Origin: JANWWM01 sp046719715
GTDB lineage: Bacteria > Bacteroidota > Chlorobiia > Chlorobiales > Thermochlorobacteraceae
Length of the DNA: 64,000 nucleotides
Direction of reading: 5' to 3'
NCBI GenBank assembly: GCA_046719715.1
Contig: JBDNCJ010000005.1
Coordinates: 1-64,000 of the forward strand
Part shown: positions 16,512-24,920 of the stretch, one piece after another
How positions within the stretch are numbered: position 1 is the first letter of the stretch
How the letters are laid out: the number at the start of each line of letters is the position of its first letter
Notes under the pieces: generated by a model
What the model saw: only the letters and a program-made list of their open reading frames with translations
Told to the model about the DNA's origin: nothing
The model's database searches: none
Position numbers and translations under genes: made by a program

Positions 16512-18270
16512 AAATTCACTGATTGGACTTCTGCTCATCGGGCTCATCTTTATCGTTTGGATGCAACTGCTTTCGCCCTCAAAGCCAAAACAGCGACCGC
16601 TTCCGAAGCAGACGGATACAAGCGCAACAGCAGGCGCAATCATTGATTCAGATTCGCTCAAAAAACTTGAAGCCCTTGAAAAAGCCCGTACCTTCGGCGT
16701 GTTCAGTGCGGCGGCAGAAGGCGAAGAAAAACTTATCACGGTTGAAACCGACCTCTTTACCGCTGTGCTTTCCTCAAAAGGCGCAACGCTTAAATCCTTT
16801 GTCCAAAAAAAATACCTCAACGAAGAACGCAAGCCGTTTGATTTGATTACCTCGCCCAACGGCGCAACTGCACTCTTCTTCCAGACCCGCGACGGCAAAA
16901 ACATTACGACCACTGACCTTTACTTCGCGCCTAAATTTGACTCGGAAAAATTAACCCTTTCGGGAAAGCAATCGGGGAAAATTCCCTTCGAATTGACGCT
17001 GGCTGATGGCAAAAAAATCGAAATCACTTATACCTTCGTCGGCAATTTGTATCGATTTGACTATCAAACAAACCTGATTGGATTAGGCGACATCGTTCAA
17101 AACGGAGAATACCAAGTGGTCTGGAATGGCGGAATTGCGCACAGCGAAAAAAATAGACTCGATGAAGCCATGCGCTCTTACGCCCACGCGATTCAAGCAG
17201 GCGAACTCTTGAAATTAGACGCCGAAAAAGCGGGCGAAACCAAGAAAGAAAACCCCGACGGCAAAACGAAATGGGTTTCCGTTCAAAGCAAGTATTTCAT
17301 CGCCGCAGTCATCGCCGAAAACGAAAGCAAAGGCGCATACCTGCAAGGCTATCGCAACACTGATGATGAAAAACTCATCTTTGAGGATTACACCGTCGCG
17401 CTTCGCGAGGACTTGCCGTTCAAGCAAAATGAAGTCAAGGGAAATTTCGCGCTGTATGTCGGTCCGCTTGATTATGATTTGCTCAAAGACAACGGCGTCG
17501 GGCTTGAACGCGCCATAGACTTTGGCTGGGAGTGGCTCACACGCCCCTTTGCAGAGTGGCTGATTGTGCCCGTCTTTAACTTTCTCAATCAATACATTAC
17601 GAACTACGGGCTGATTATCATCATCTTCGCATTTCTCATCAAACTGGTAACCTATCCGCTCACGGCGGCTTCGACAAACTCAATGAAGAAAATGGCGACC
17701 TTGCAACCGCAACTGCAAGCCGTCCAAGAGAAATACAAAAATGACCCTGCCAAATTGCAAAACGAACTGGGCAAAATCTACAAGGAAGCAGGCGTCAATC
17801 CGCTTTCCGGATGCTTGCCCGTGCTCCTACAAATGCCGCTTCTCATCGCGATGTATAATGTCTTCAGCGCGTCAATTCAACTGCGCCAAGAATCGTTTTT
17901 GTGGGCGGACGACCTTTCTGCGCCTGACGCCGTCATTCATTTCCCATTTTCAATTCCGCTCTATGGCGACCACATCGCCGTCTATCCGATTCTCATGGCG
18001 ATTTCTATTTACATTCAGCAAAAAATTACGCCGCAACAATCTGGCGCAATGGCGGAACAAATGAAAATCATGACCTACATCTTCCCGATTATGATGCTCC
18101 TTTTCTTCAATAACCTGCCGGCTGGATTAGGACTCTACTACTTTATGTTCAATGTCTTTGGTCTGATTCAGCAAGTTTACACCAACTCGACCCTTCCGAA
18201 ACCCGCCGCAAAGCCCGTTCAAGCCGTAACGCCGAGCGGCGCGAAAAAGAAAAAAGAGAAAGTTGCGTAA
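16504..18270 (+). CDS. yidC: membrane protein insertase YidC
   Basis: 588 residues. An N-terminal transmembrane segment (LIGLLLIGLIFIVWMQLL), a large periplasmic P1 domain (about 60-340), then the conserved Oxa1 core of about five helices. Core motifs include GLIIIIFAFLIKLVTYPLT, NPLSGCLPVLLQMPLLIAMY and FPIMMLLFFNNLPAGLGLYY. A Lys-rich tail (AKKKKEKVA) could touch the ribosome. It inserts proteins into the inner membrane alone or with SecYEG. Its start overlaps yidD. Confidence 0.97.
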   Translation: MDRNSLIGLLLIGLIFIVWMQLLSPSKPKQRPLPKQTDTSATAGAIIDSDSLKKLEALEKARTFGVFSAAAEGEEKLITVETDLFTAVLSSKGATLKSFVQKKYLNEERKPFDLITSPNGATALFFQTRDGKNITTTDLYFAPKFDSEKLTLSGKQSGKIPFELTLADGKKIEITYTFVGNLYRFDYQTNLIGLGDIVQNGEYQVVWNGGIAHSEKNRLDEAMRSYAHAIQAGELLKLDAEKAGETKKENPDGKTKWVSVQSKYFIAAVIAENESKGAYLQGYRNTDDEKLIFEDYTVALREDLPFKQNEVKGNFALYVGPLDYDLLKDNGVGLERAIDFGWEWLTRPFAEWLIVPVFNFLNQYITNYGLIIIIFAFLIKLVTYPLTAASTNSMKKMATLQPQLQAVQEKYKNDPAKLQNELGKIYKEAGVNPLSGCLPVLLQMPLLIAMYNVFSASIQLRQESFLWADDLSAPDAVIHFPFSIPLYGDHIAVYPILMAISIYIQQKITPQQSGAMAEQMKIMTYIFPIMMLLFFNNLPAGLGLYYFMFNVFGLIQQVYTNSTLPKPAAKPVQAVTPSGAKKKKEKVA

Positions 18271-18302
18271 GTTTGATTCGAACCTAATGATAGAAGCGAG
18301 CA

Positions 18303-18845
18303 ATGGAAACCGTAGAAACGACATCAAGCAAATCCGCGAAGACAAAAAAGCGACCAAACCCAACGACAGAGACCGAATTAACCGCCTCTGCCAAGAAACG
18401 CTCTGATTACGAACTTGAACGAGGAAAACCGATGCCCAGCTTCATTCACGGAATCACTCAAATGAGAATTGGCTCTGCGCTCTCACGCCTTGATGACTTT
18501 ATGATTGGTAGTGAAATCACGCTGGAGTTGAACCCGAGCATGACGCCCGACATTCTCATCTTCAAAAAGCGCAAAATGGATTTTCAGCGCGATGAAAAAC
18601 GCGTCGCCGAAATGCCGCTTACCGCGATTGAGATTCTTTCGGGCACACAAGGCATGGATAATTTTGATGAAAAACTGCCGCGATACTTCGAAGCGGGTGT
18701 TCAATCGGTTTGGTTGGTTCAACCGTTTATCAAAACCATCGCTGTGTTTCTTCCCAATCAAGAGCCCCAAGTCTTCACGAAAGGCGAGTTGCGCGACCCC
18801 GCCACCAGCATTTCTCTCAATCTTGATGAAATTTTCAAGAATTAA
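18303..18845 (+). CDS. Uma2/DUF820-like putative endonuclease
   Basis: 180 residues. The first 35 are a Thr/Lys/Ser-rich low-complexity lead. The DUF820-like part has YELERGKPMPSFIHG, SEITLELNPSMTPDILIF, PLTAIEILSGTQGMDNFDEKL and YFEAGVQSVWLVQP. The TPDILIF Asp and the AIEILS Glu fit the nuclease-like core. It diverges from the copy at 10215-10823. It lies 32 bases after yidC and just before the PAP2 gene. Role unknown. Confidence 0.68.
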   Translation: METVETTSSKSAKTKKRPNPTTETELTASAKKRSDYELERGKPMPSFIHGITQMRIGSALSRLDDFMIGSEITLELNPSMTPDILIFKKRKMDFQRDEKRVAEMPLTAIEILSGTQGMDNFDEKLPRYFEAGVQSVWLVQPFIKTIAVFLPNQEPQVFTKGELRDPATSISLNLDEIFKN

Positions 18846-18853
18846 TCGCGCCA

Positions 18854-19456
18854 ATGGAAACGCTGTATGCGCTTGATGTCGCGCTCTTTCGCGCGGTCAA
18901 TGACCAAACGGGTGTTGCGTTTCTTGATGCGTTTTTCATATTCCTCACCAAGTTCAATCAGTCGTGGTGGATTGCGGCACTCGCGACAGTGTTCATTTTC
19001 ATTCGGCGCAAGTGGGAAGGCGTAACCGTTTTGCTTCTTTGCATTGTCGCGATTGCGATTGCTGACCAAACGGCTTCGCATCTTTTCAAGCCGCTCATTC
19101 AGCGCACGCGCCCGTGCTTTGAACTTGCCGATGTGCATTTGCTCATCAACCAGCCGCGCTCGTTCTCCTTTGCGTCGTCGCACGCGGCAAATACGGCGGC
19201 TGTGGCGACGGTGCTCTTTTTCTTTTTCGCAAAATCGACGATGCTTGATAAAGGCTTTGTGTGGGTAATGAGCGTTTATGCGTTTTTGGTCGGCGTTTCG
19301 CGCGTCTATGTCGGTGTGCATTATCCTTCTGATGTGCTGGGCGGATTTCTCATCGGCGTTGCAAGCGGCGCCTTGACTTATGGCGTGTTTAGTTACATTT
19401 GGAAAAACGTGATTGAAGTAGGACGATTGAAAAAACAAAACAACTCAAAAACCTAA
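18854..19456 (+). CDS. PAP2-family membrane phosphatase
   Basis: 200 residues with about five or six hydrophobic helices. The three acid-phosphatase motifs are complete: KPLIQRTRP near residue 76, SFASSHAANTAA near 98 (His acting on the leaving group) and SRVYVGVHYPSDVLGG near 151 (nucleophilic His). Such enzymes act on lipid phosphates, for example undecaprenyl pyrophosphate or phosphatidylglycerophosphate. The substrate cannot be read from the sequence. It follows the Uma2 gene by nine bases. Confidence 0.92.
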   Translation: METLYALDVALFRAVNDQTGVAFLDAFFIFLTKFNQSWWIAALATVFIFIRRKWEGVTVLLLCIVAIAIADQTASHLFKPLIQRTRPCFELADVHLLINQPRSFSFASSHAANTAAVATVLFFFFAKSTMLDKGFVWVMSVYAFLVGVSRVYVGVHYPSDVLGGFLIGVASGALTYGVFSYIWKNVIEVGRLKKQNNSKT

Positions 19457-19461
19457 ACACG

Positions 19462-20043
19462 ATGAACACAGTACATCTCGGCGACGCCTACGACTTTATG
19501 AAAAAAGATATTTTAAGAGTACTCAAGGTAGGATTAAAAAAAAGCATTTACGTTCTACCAATGTTCACTGACGAGTTTAAAGGGGAGTACTTGACATTTT
19601 ACAAAAATTTGACGAGTTATGAAGAGGAAACAGATGATAAGATAAAAGAGATTGTGATAAAGGGCGAAAATAGACGAAATTATTTTAACGACCCGAACCT
19701 GAATGATTATATCGTTTTCATTGATCCAAACACAGGAATCAAAGATAGTTATGGCTGGAACTATATTCATTATGATGAGATAGAAATGGTAGCGCGTAAC
19801 AACAACTTTTTGGTTATCTACGACCAGTCATTTGATAGAAGAAAGGACAGAAAGAAAGAAATTGAATCCAAATTGAAATCTCTTAAAGACAAAAATCTCC
19901 ACGCCTTTTACCTCAACGCGCAAACCTCCTTTGCTTTCATCTCTAAAAACGAAGAATTGCTGAATAGAGCAAAATGCTTATTGATTAACCAAGTCGCGCT
20001 TTCGTGCAGGCTTATTCCTGATGATAAAAATCACGTCAAGTGA
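19462..20043 (+). CDS. AT-rich gene of unknown function
   Basis: 193 residues of no family I can name. It begins MNTVHLGDAYDFMKKDILRV and has a central DYIVFIDPNTGI, then IHYDEIEMVA, NFLVIYDQSFDRRKDRKKEI and a closing HAFYLNAQTSFAFIS. The hydrophobic strand plus DPNTG, followed by another strand (FLVIYDQS), suggests an alpha/beta nucleotide- or SAM-binding-like fold (inference only). The gene is clearly richer in A+T than its neighbours, with Asn/Lys/Tyr-rich codons, which points to horizontal acquisition. Its 3' end overlaps that of the convergent transporter gene by 13 bases. Confidence 0.65.
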   Translation: MNTVHLGDAYDFMKKDILRVLKVGLKKSIYVLPMFTDEFKGEYLTFYKNLTSYEEETDDKIKEIVIKGENRRNYFNDPNLNDYIVFIDPNTGIKDSYGWNYIHYDEIEMVARNNNFLVIYDQSFDRRKDRKKEIESKLKSLKDKNLHAFYLNAQTSFAFISKNEELLNRAKCLLINQVALSCRLIPDDKNHVK

Positions 20044-21671
20044 AGCCACCAGAGCAAGGCTTGTGCGAGCAAGATTTTGAGAATCATGGCGGTTGGGAAG
20101 ACGGCGGAGTAAGCGATGTTCGGGGCTTCGCTGTTGGCGAGTTTGCCGATAAAAGAGAGTACGGCGGGTTGTGTTTGTCCGCCAGCGAGTGCGCCGGTTG
20201 CCGTTACCCAATCAAGCCGCAGAATCCACATTGCGCCAACAAGCAGAAGAAAGGCTGATGTGAAGGTGAGCAGTGCGCCGATGCTGATAAGCATTAACCC
20301 TTGCCCGCTAATTGCGTCGGCGAATTGCGCGCCCGATTTAATCCCCACCGATGCAAAGAAAAGCACCAAGCCGAGTTGGCGAAAGGTCGCATCGATTTCG
20401 AGCGGCAAATCCCAAATGAGCGGACCGGTTCGCCCGATGTAGCCCAGCACGAGCGAGACGAGCAATGCGCCGCCTGCAAGTCCAAGTTTCAATTCAAACT
20501 CGCCGAGCGGAATTGGAATTTGTCCAATCGCAATGCCAAGCAAAATGCCGAGCGAGAGCGAGAGGTAGTCCGTTTCGCTGAGGGCTTTGGCAGAGTCGCC
20601 TAAATACTTGGTGAGGTCGGCGATGCGGTCGGCAGGAGCAACGACGCGCAAGCGGTCGCCACGCTCGAGAATTGTGTCGTCTGTTGGAAAGAAGTCGACA
20701 TCACCGCGACGAATCCGAGTAACCAGTGCGCCCCAACTGTTTTCCAAATCCAAGTCTTTCAAACGTTTGCCAATCAGACTTTGATTCGTGAGCAAAATGC
20801 GTCGGAAATCGACTTGTTTGCGTTCGCCTTCGGGACTTTCAGCGGTTTCTTCTCCAACGGCGTTTCCTGCCGCGCGAACAGTATGCTCCGAGCCGACAAT
20901 GCGCAACACGTCGCCCTGTTGAAGAACGGTATGGGCAACGCCGACGAAAATATCACGACCACGTTTGATTCGGCTGACCCTCACGCCGAAGGGAATGAGC
21001 AACGCCTCGCGCACCGTTTTTCCAACGAGTTCAGAATTTTGCAGCACAAAATTTTTCCCAACAGGTGATTCGGTCTTTGTGCCTGCTGTGGCTTCGGCGC
21101 GCACCGTTTCCCGAGCGACATCAACTCGGCGAAGCGACGCAATCGCAAGTGAAATTAAAATCGGAAGCACAACGGCGAGCGGATAAACGACCGAGTAACC
21201 GACCGCAATCATCGAGGCATCGGGGTGTGCGCCAATGGCTTCTGTCGCCGCCGCCAATGCTGGCGTATTGGTTAGCGAGCCGCAAAACATGCCCACCAAA
21301 ATTGCACCGTTCAGCGAAAAGAGACTTGCGCATATCGCCGCAACAAAAGCAACCGTGCCAATCGAGATGATGGATAAGAGCGTCAAGGAAATGCCGCGCT
21401 GTCGCAAAATTCGAAAAAATCCGGGACCAGACTGTAAGCCAACTGTATAAACAAACAACAGTAGTCCTAACTGCCCCACCACATCGGGCACTTTGAATCG
21501 TCCTTCGCCAAACGCGCCAACTGCTAATCCGACAAATAAAACGGACGCAACGCCCAGCCCGACACCCTTGAATTCAAGCGTTGAAAGCAAGTAGCCGAAG
21601 CCAATCGTGAGAAATAAAAGCGCAATCGTGTTTTGGGAGAGAAAGTCGCGGAGTAAATCCAGAACCGTCAT
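20031..21671 (-). CDS. AspT/YidE-type transporter with two TrkA-C (RCK) domains
   Basis: 546 residues from the ATG at 21669-21671. A longer frame adds 16 residues. Two membrane halves of about five helices each flank a central soluble region holding two TrkA-C repeats (NSELVGKTVREALL ... GDVLRIVG; NQSLIGKRLKDLDL ... RGDRLRVVAP). The membrane repeats show GLLLFVYTVGLQSGPGFF, MFCGSLTNTPALAAA and LGLVLFFASVGIKSG. This is the aspartate:alanine exchanger family layout. Substrate unknown; regulation by a ligand binding the TrkA-C domains is inferred. Confidence 0.88.
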   Translation of the reverse strand: MTVLDLLRDFLSQNTIALLFLTIGFGYLLSTLEFKGVGLGVASVLFVGLAVGAFGEGRFKVPDVVGQLGLLLFVYTVGLQSGPGFFRILRQRGISLTLLSIISIGTVAFVAAICASLFSLNGAILVGMFCGSLTNTPALAAATEAIGAHPDASMIAVGYSVVYPLAVVLPILISLAIASLRRVDVARETVRAEATAGTKTESPVGKNFVLQNSELVGKTVREALLIPFGVRVSRIKRGRDIFVGVAHTVLQQGDVLRIVGSEHTVRAAGNAVGEETAESPEGERKQVDFRRILLTNQSLIGKRLKDLDLENSWGALVTRIRRGDVDFFPTDDTILERGDRLRVVAPADRIADLTKYLGDSAKALSETDYLSLSLGILLGIAIGQIPIPLGEFELKLGLAGGALLVSLVLGYIGRTGPLIWDLPLEIDATFRQLGLVLFFASVGIKSGAQFADAISGQGLMLISIGALLTFTSAFLLLVGAMWILRLDWVTATGALAGGQTQPAVLSFIGKLANSEAPNIAYSAVFPTAMILKILLAQALLWWLHLT

Positions 21672-21775
21672 GTTGAGCAATGTTCTTATTCGGAAGTAAA
21701 CGTGCGAAATTTCTCGCACAAAAATCGTTTGAATCTTTCCAGAAAAAGTGTAGCGGAGACGAGCGCGCGGGGCGG

Positions 21776-22594
21776 TCAGTAAAGCAAGCGTCCGCCGTCG
21801 ACGCTCAAAACGTGACCGGTGATGTAATCATTTTCGGAAAGAAAGAGCATCGCGTTGACGACGTCGTTTGGAGAGCCGATACGGCGAAGCGGAATTTTTT
21901 CAACAATGTCTTTTTCGTATTGCTTGTCGCGCTCATCGTGTAAGAGCAAGGTGCCCGGCGCGATGGAATTGACAAGAATTTTCGGCGCGCACTCTTTGGC
22001 GAAGACCTTCGTCAAATGCTGAACGCCGAGTTTGGAAGCGGTATAGGGCGCGTAATTTCGCCACACGAGCTCCGCCGAGACGTCCGACATGGTGATGATT
22101 CTTGAAACGAAAGGCTGTTTCATCATCATTTTAGCCGCCTCTTGCATGGTGAAAAACGTGCCTTTAAGGTTAGTATCGACGAGGCTATCCCAGTCTTTTT
22201 CGCTCACGGTTGGGAGTTGGGTTGGAAAAAAATTTGAGGCGTTGCAAATCATCAAATCCAGTCGCTCGAAGCGACGGCGGAAAAACATGAACGCGCGTTT
22301 AATTGAACTGACTTTTGAAATATCGCAGTGAATCATTTTGGCGTCGGGCGCAAAGGCGTTGAGTTCGGAGAGCGTCTCGAGTGCTTCTTCGCGCGAGGAG
22401 CGATACGTGAAGCAGACGCGCCAGCCCCGCTTAGCAAGTTCTATCGACATTGCTTTGCCAAGTCGACCAGAGCCGCCCGTGATAAAGCACACGGGCGAAC
22501 TCGTCGTGGGTTCAACGCGCTTCGGCTTGCGTTTCAGGCGAAGTGTTTTCAGGTTGATGGACTTGATTGATGATTTCAGATTCGGAAGTTTCAT
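21776..22594 (-). CDS. short-chain dehydrogenase/reductase, pteridine-reductase-like
   Basis: 272 residues from the ATG at 22592-22594. A TTG at 22615 overlaps the eno stop and would add seven. Rossmann motif FITGGSGRLGKAMS, a basic YRSSREEA suggesting NADPH use, CDISKVSS, LMICNASNFFPT, the catalytic Tyr and Lys in YAPYTASK, VNSIAPGTLL, and the C-terminal ITGHVLSVDGG. The NAS-FFPT loop resembles FolM/PTR1 pteridine reductases, so dihydropteridine reduction is possible, but this is only a subfamily guess. About 35 basic residues precede the Rossmann domain, an unusual lead. Downstream of eno in the same direction. Confidence 0.85.
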   Translation of the reverse strand: MKLPNLKSSIKSINLKTLRLKRKPKRVEPTTSSPVCFITGGSGRLGKAMSIELAKRGWRVCFTYRSSREEALETLSELNAFAPDAKMIHCDISKVSSIKRAFMFFRRRFERLDLMICNASNFFPTQLPTVSEKDWDSLVDTNLKGTFFTMQEAAKMMMKQPFVSRIITMSDVSAELVWRNYAPYTASKLGVQHLTKVFAKECAPKILVNSIAPGTLLLHDERDKQYEKDIVEKIPLRRIGSPNDVVNAMLFLSENDYITGHVLSVDGGRLLY

Positions 22595-22611
22595 GGTAAT
22601 GTTCAAGGCGT

Positions 22612-23895
22612 TCAAACGCGAAAGACCTTGCGTCCCAAATACGCCGCATCGCTTCCAAGTTCTTCTTCGATGCGCAAGAGTTCGTTGTATTTGGCGATTC
22701 TATCGGTGCGCGAGAGCGAGCCGGTTTTAATTTGACCCGCGTTGGTGGCAACGGCGATTTGCGCAATCGTTGTGTCTTCGGTCTCGCCGCTTCGGTGCGA
22801 AATGACGCTGGTGTAGCCGTTGCGCTTGGCTAAATCGACGGCTTCGAGCGTTTCGGTGAGCGTGCCGATTTGATTGACTTTAATGAGAATCGAATTACCG
22901 ATGCCTTTTTCAATCCCTTGTTGAAGGCGTTTGGTGTTGGTTACGAAGAGGTCGTCGCCGACAAGTTGAACGCTTTTTCCGAGTTTATCGGTCAAAGATT
23001 TCCAACCCTCCCAGTCGTCTTCCGCCATACCGTCCTCAAGCGAAATGATGGGATAAGTTTTTGACCAAGTTTCCCAATACTCCGCCATTTGAAGCGGGGT
23101 GAGTTCGCGCTTGTCGGATTTTTTGAAGACGTATTTGCCTTTTTCTTTGTCGAAAAATTCGGAGGCGGCGGGGTCGAGGGCAATCATGACTTCATCTTTG
23201 ATTTTGTAACCGGCTTTGCCGACGGCTTCGATGACGAGCTCGATGGCTTCTTCGTTGGATTTCACATTCGGCGCGAAGCCGCCTTCGTCGCCAACAGCGG
23301 TGTTATAGCCTTTGGATTTGAGAAGCGATTTCAAAGCGTGAAAAATTTCTGCGCCACAGCGAAGAGCCTCGCTGAATTTGGTGAAGCCAAGCGGCATAAT
23401 CATAAACTCTTGAAAGTCGACGTTGTTGTCGGCGTGTGCGCCGCCGTTAAGCACGTTCATCATTGGCGAAGGGAGCACGCGCGCCATTGTGCCGCCGATG
23501 TAGCGATAGAGCGGCAGTCCGGAAAAGTCCGCGCCCGCTTTTGCACACGCCAGCGAAACGCCGAGAATCGCATTCGCACCGAGTTTGGATTTATTCTCCG
23601 TGCCGTCGAGTTCAATAAGTTTTCGATCGATTTCGGTTTGCTGTGTTACAAGCATGCCCACGAGGGCGTCGTTGATAACGGTATTGACATGCTCAACGGC
23701 TTTAAGCACGCCCTTACCGAGATACTTCGTTTTATCGCCGTCGCGCAGTTCAACCGCTTCGTGCTCCCCCGTTGATGCGCCCGAAGGCACGGCGGCGCGT
23801 CCGAACGCATTTTCCGTGAACACATCAACTTCTATTGTTGGATTGCCGCGCGAATCTAAAATTTGACGACCGATGATTTTTTCGATGATTGGCAT
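22612..23895 (-). CDS. eno: enolase
   Basis: 427 residues, full length. Converts 2-phosphoglycerate to phosphoenolpyruvate. Visible are RQILDSRGNPTIEVDV, VPSGASTGEHEA, GGAHADNNVDFQEFMIMP, VGDEGGFAPN, the metal ligands in LALDPAASEF and SLEDGMAEDDWEGW (here MIALDPAASEF), LVGDDLFVTN, LIKVNQIGTLTET and SHRSGETEDTTIA, and the near-terminal KTGSLSRTDR. All catalytic residues appear intact. The SDR gene follows on the same strand. Confidence 0.98.
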   Translation of the reverse strand: MPIIEKIIGRQILDSRGNPTIEVDVFTENAFGRAAVPSGASTGEHEAVELRDGDKTKYLGKGVLKAVEHVNTVINDALVGMLVTQQTEIDRKLIELDGTENKSKLGANAILGVSLACAKAGADFSGLPLYRYIGGTMARVLPSPMMNVLNGGAHADNNVDFQEFMIMPLGFTKFSEALRCGAEIFHALKSLLKSKGYNTAVGDEGGFAPNVKSNEEAIELVIEAVGKAGYKIKDEVMIALDPAASEFFDKEKGKYVFKKSDKRELTPLQMAEYWETWSKTYPIISLEDGMAEDDWEGWKSLTDKLGKSVQLVGDDLFVTNTKRLQQGIEKGIGNSILIKVNQIGTLTETLEAVDLAKRNGYTSVISHRSGETEDTTIAQIAVATNAGQIKTGSLSRTDRIAKYNELLRIEEELGSDAAYLGRKVFRV

Positions 23896-23930
23896 AACAA
23901 AATGGGTTTTTATGAATTAGAAGAAACTGA

Positions 23931-23938
23931 CAAAGGTA
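23931..23938 (-). promoter_or_regulatory. possible eno promoter -7 element
   Basis: On the minus strand TACCTTTG matches TAnnTTTG, 36 bases upstream of the eno ATG. No good -33 TTG is seen at the right distance, so this is a weak call. Confidence 0.35.
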
Positions 23939-23982
23939 AGGATTTTGCGCGACTGAATCGCAGCAGAAGAAATGAACACACG

Positions 23983-24309
23983 CTATACACCGAAAAAAAA
24001 CGCTAGCACGCTGTATGCAACAACGGCTGGCGCAAGGGTTGCGACAATAAGCCACAAGAATAACGAGAGATATGTCAATATCAATATGATGAAGCTCGGT
24101 GCTTTGAAAACATCGTATCCAGAAACTTGGTCATAGCGAACATCGACTTTGAACCACTGCTGAATTTTTTCAATCCCAAAATTCAGAGAAGACGCGTAGA
24201 ATTTGATGAACCACACTACATAAAACACCACAACGACGGTCGCCGCAATCATCTGTGTTCTCAATTCTTCGGGTAGACTCGAAATCCATTCGATGACATC
24301 GTTCGCCAT
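23983..24309 (-). CDS. small membrane protein of unknown function
   Basis: 108 residues. An N-terminal amphipathic lead (MANDVIEWISSLPEELRTQM) is followed by one hydrophobic helix (AATVVVVFYVVWFIKFY). A middle soluble loop contains WFKVDVRYDQVSGYDVFKAP, and then come two more hydrophobic segments (FIILILTYLSLFLWLIVA and LAPAVVAYSVLAFFFGV, quoted in parts). Probably an inner-membrane protein with three spans. It sits six bases downstream of ispF on the same strand, so probably co-transcribed. I do not recognise the family. Confidence 0.6.
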   Translation of the reverse strand: MANDVIEWISSLPEELRTQMIAATVVVVFYVVWFIKFYASSLNFGIEKIQQWFKVDVRYDQVSGYDVFKAPSFIILILTYLSLFLWLIVATLAPAVVAYSVLAFFFGV

Positions 24310-24315
24310 TAAACA

Positions 24316-24801
24316 TTACCCTTTCGCAATGATTCGCTCCACAAGGCAAACGGCATGCGCGACAGCGCCGTCTTCTTTTCCAACGAATCCTAATTTTTCC
24401 GAAGTCGTGGCTTTAACGGAAACGGCATCGAGCTCCATCTGCAAGGCGCGGGCGATGTTCTTGCGCATCTGCAAAATGTGAGGTGCAATTTTAGGCTTCT
24501 CGAGCAAGAGCATGGAATCTACATTGACGGGCTTGTAGCCGTGCTTCTCAACGAGTTTGCCGACTTTTTTGAGGAGAAGCATGGAGTCGATGTCTTTGTA
24601 GGCGGGATTGGTGTTCGGAAAATGTTTGCCGATGTCGCCGAGTGCAAGTGCGCCCAAGAGCGCGTCGCAGATGGCGTGCAGGAGCACGTCGGCATCGCTG
24701 TGTCCGTCTAAGCCTTTGTCGTGGGGAATATCGACGCCGCCGATGATAAGTTTGCGTCCTTCAACAAGCGGGTGAATGTCAATACCGATTCCGATTCGCA
24801 T
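24316..24801 (-). CDS. ispF: 2-C-methyl-D-erythritol 2,4-cyclodiphosphate synthase
   Basis: 161 residues, normal for the trimeric zinc enzyme of the MEP isoprenoid pathway. Motifs: GIGIDIHPLVEGRKLIIGG (Asp/His zinc ligands), GLDGHSDADVLLHAICDALLGA, LGDIGKHFPNTNPAYK, and late VSVKATTSEKLGFVGKEDG. It cyclises CDP-ME 2-phosphate to MEcPP with loss of CMP. With fni at 1336-2433 it shows isoprenoid supply through MEP plus a type 2 isomerase. Confidence 0.97.
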   Translation of the reverse strand: MRIGIGIDIHPLVEGRKLIIGGVDIPHDKGLDGHSDADVLLHAICDALLGALALGDIGKHFPNTNPAYKDIDSMLLLKKVGKLVEKHGYKPVNVDSMLLLEKPKIAPHILQMRKNIARALQMELDAVSVKATTSEKLGFVGKEDGAVAHAVCLVERIIAKG

Positions 24802-24857
24802 AAATGAGGCGTTAAAGGTTGATGAAGTTGATATGAAAGAGTTGCGTGAAAATAAGG

Positions 24858-24891
24858 TGAGAAAAACGAAAAGCCACCGTAGTGCGGTGGC
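24858..24891 (-). terminator. rho-independent terminator after clpP
   Basis: A perfect 7-base-pair stem (GCCACCG at 24873-24879 with CGGTGGC at 24885-24891), 5-base loop. On the minus strand it is followed by TTTTCGTTTTTC. It lies 30 bases past the clpP stop and before ispF. Confidence 0.8.
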
Positions 24892-24920
24892 GATTCTGCA
24901 TGGTGCTGTGCGCAGATGAG

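Noticed and set aside
22328..23775. Long plus-strand frames (up to 228 residues) opposite eno and the SDR gene
   Set aside because: Antisense to well-conserved genes; Phe/Val/Gly-rich reverse-complement composition typical of shadow frames.
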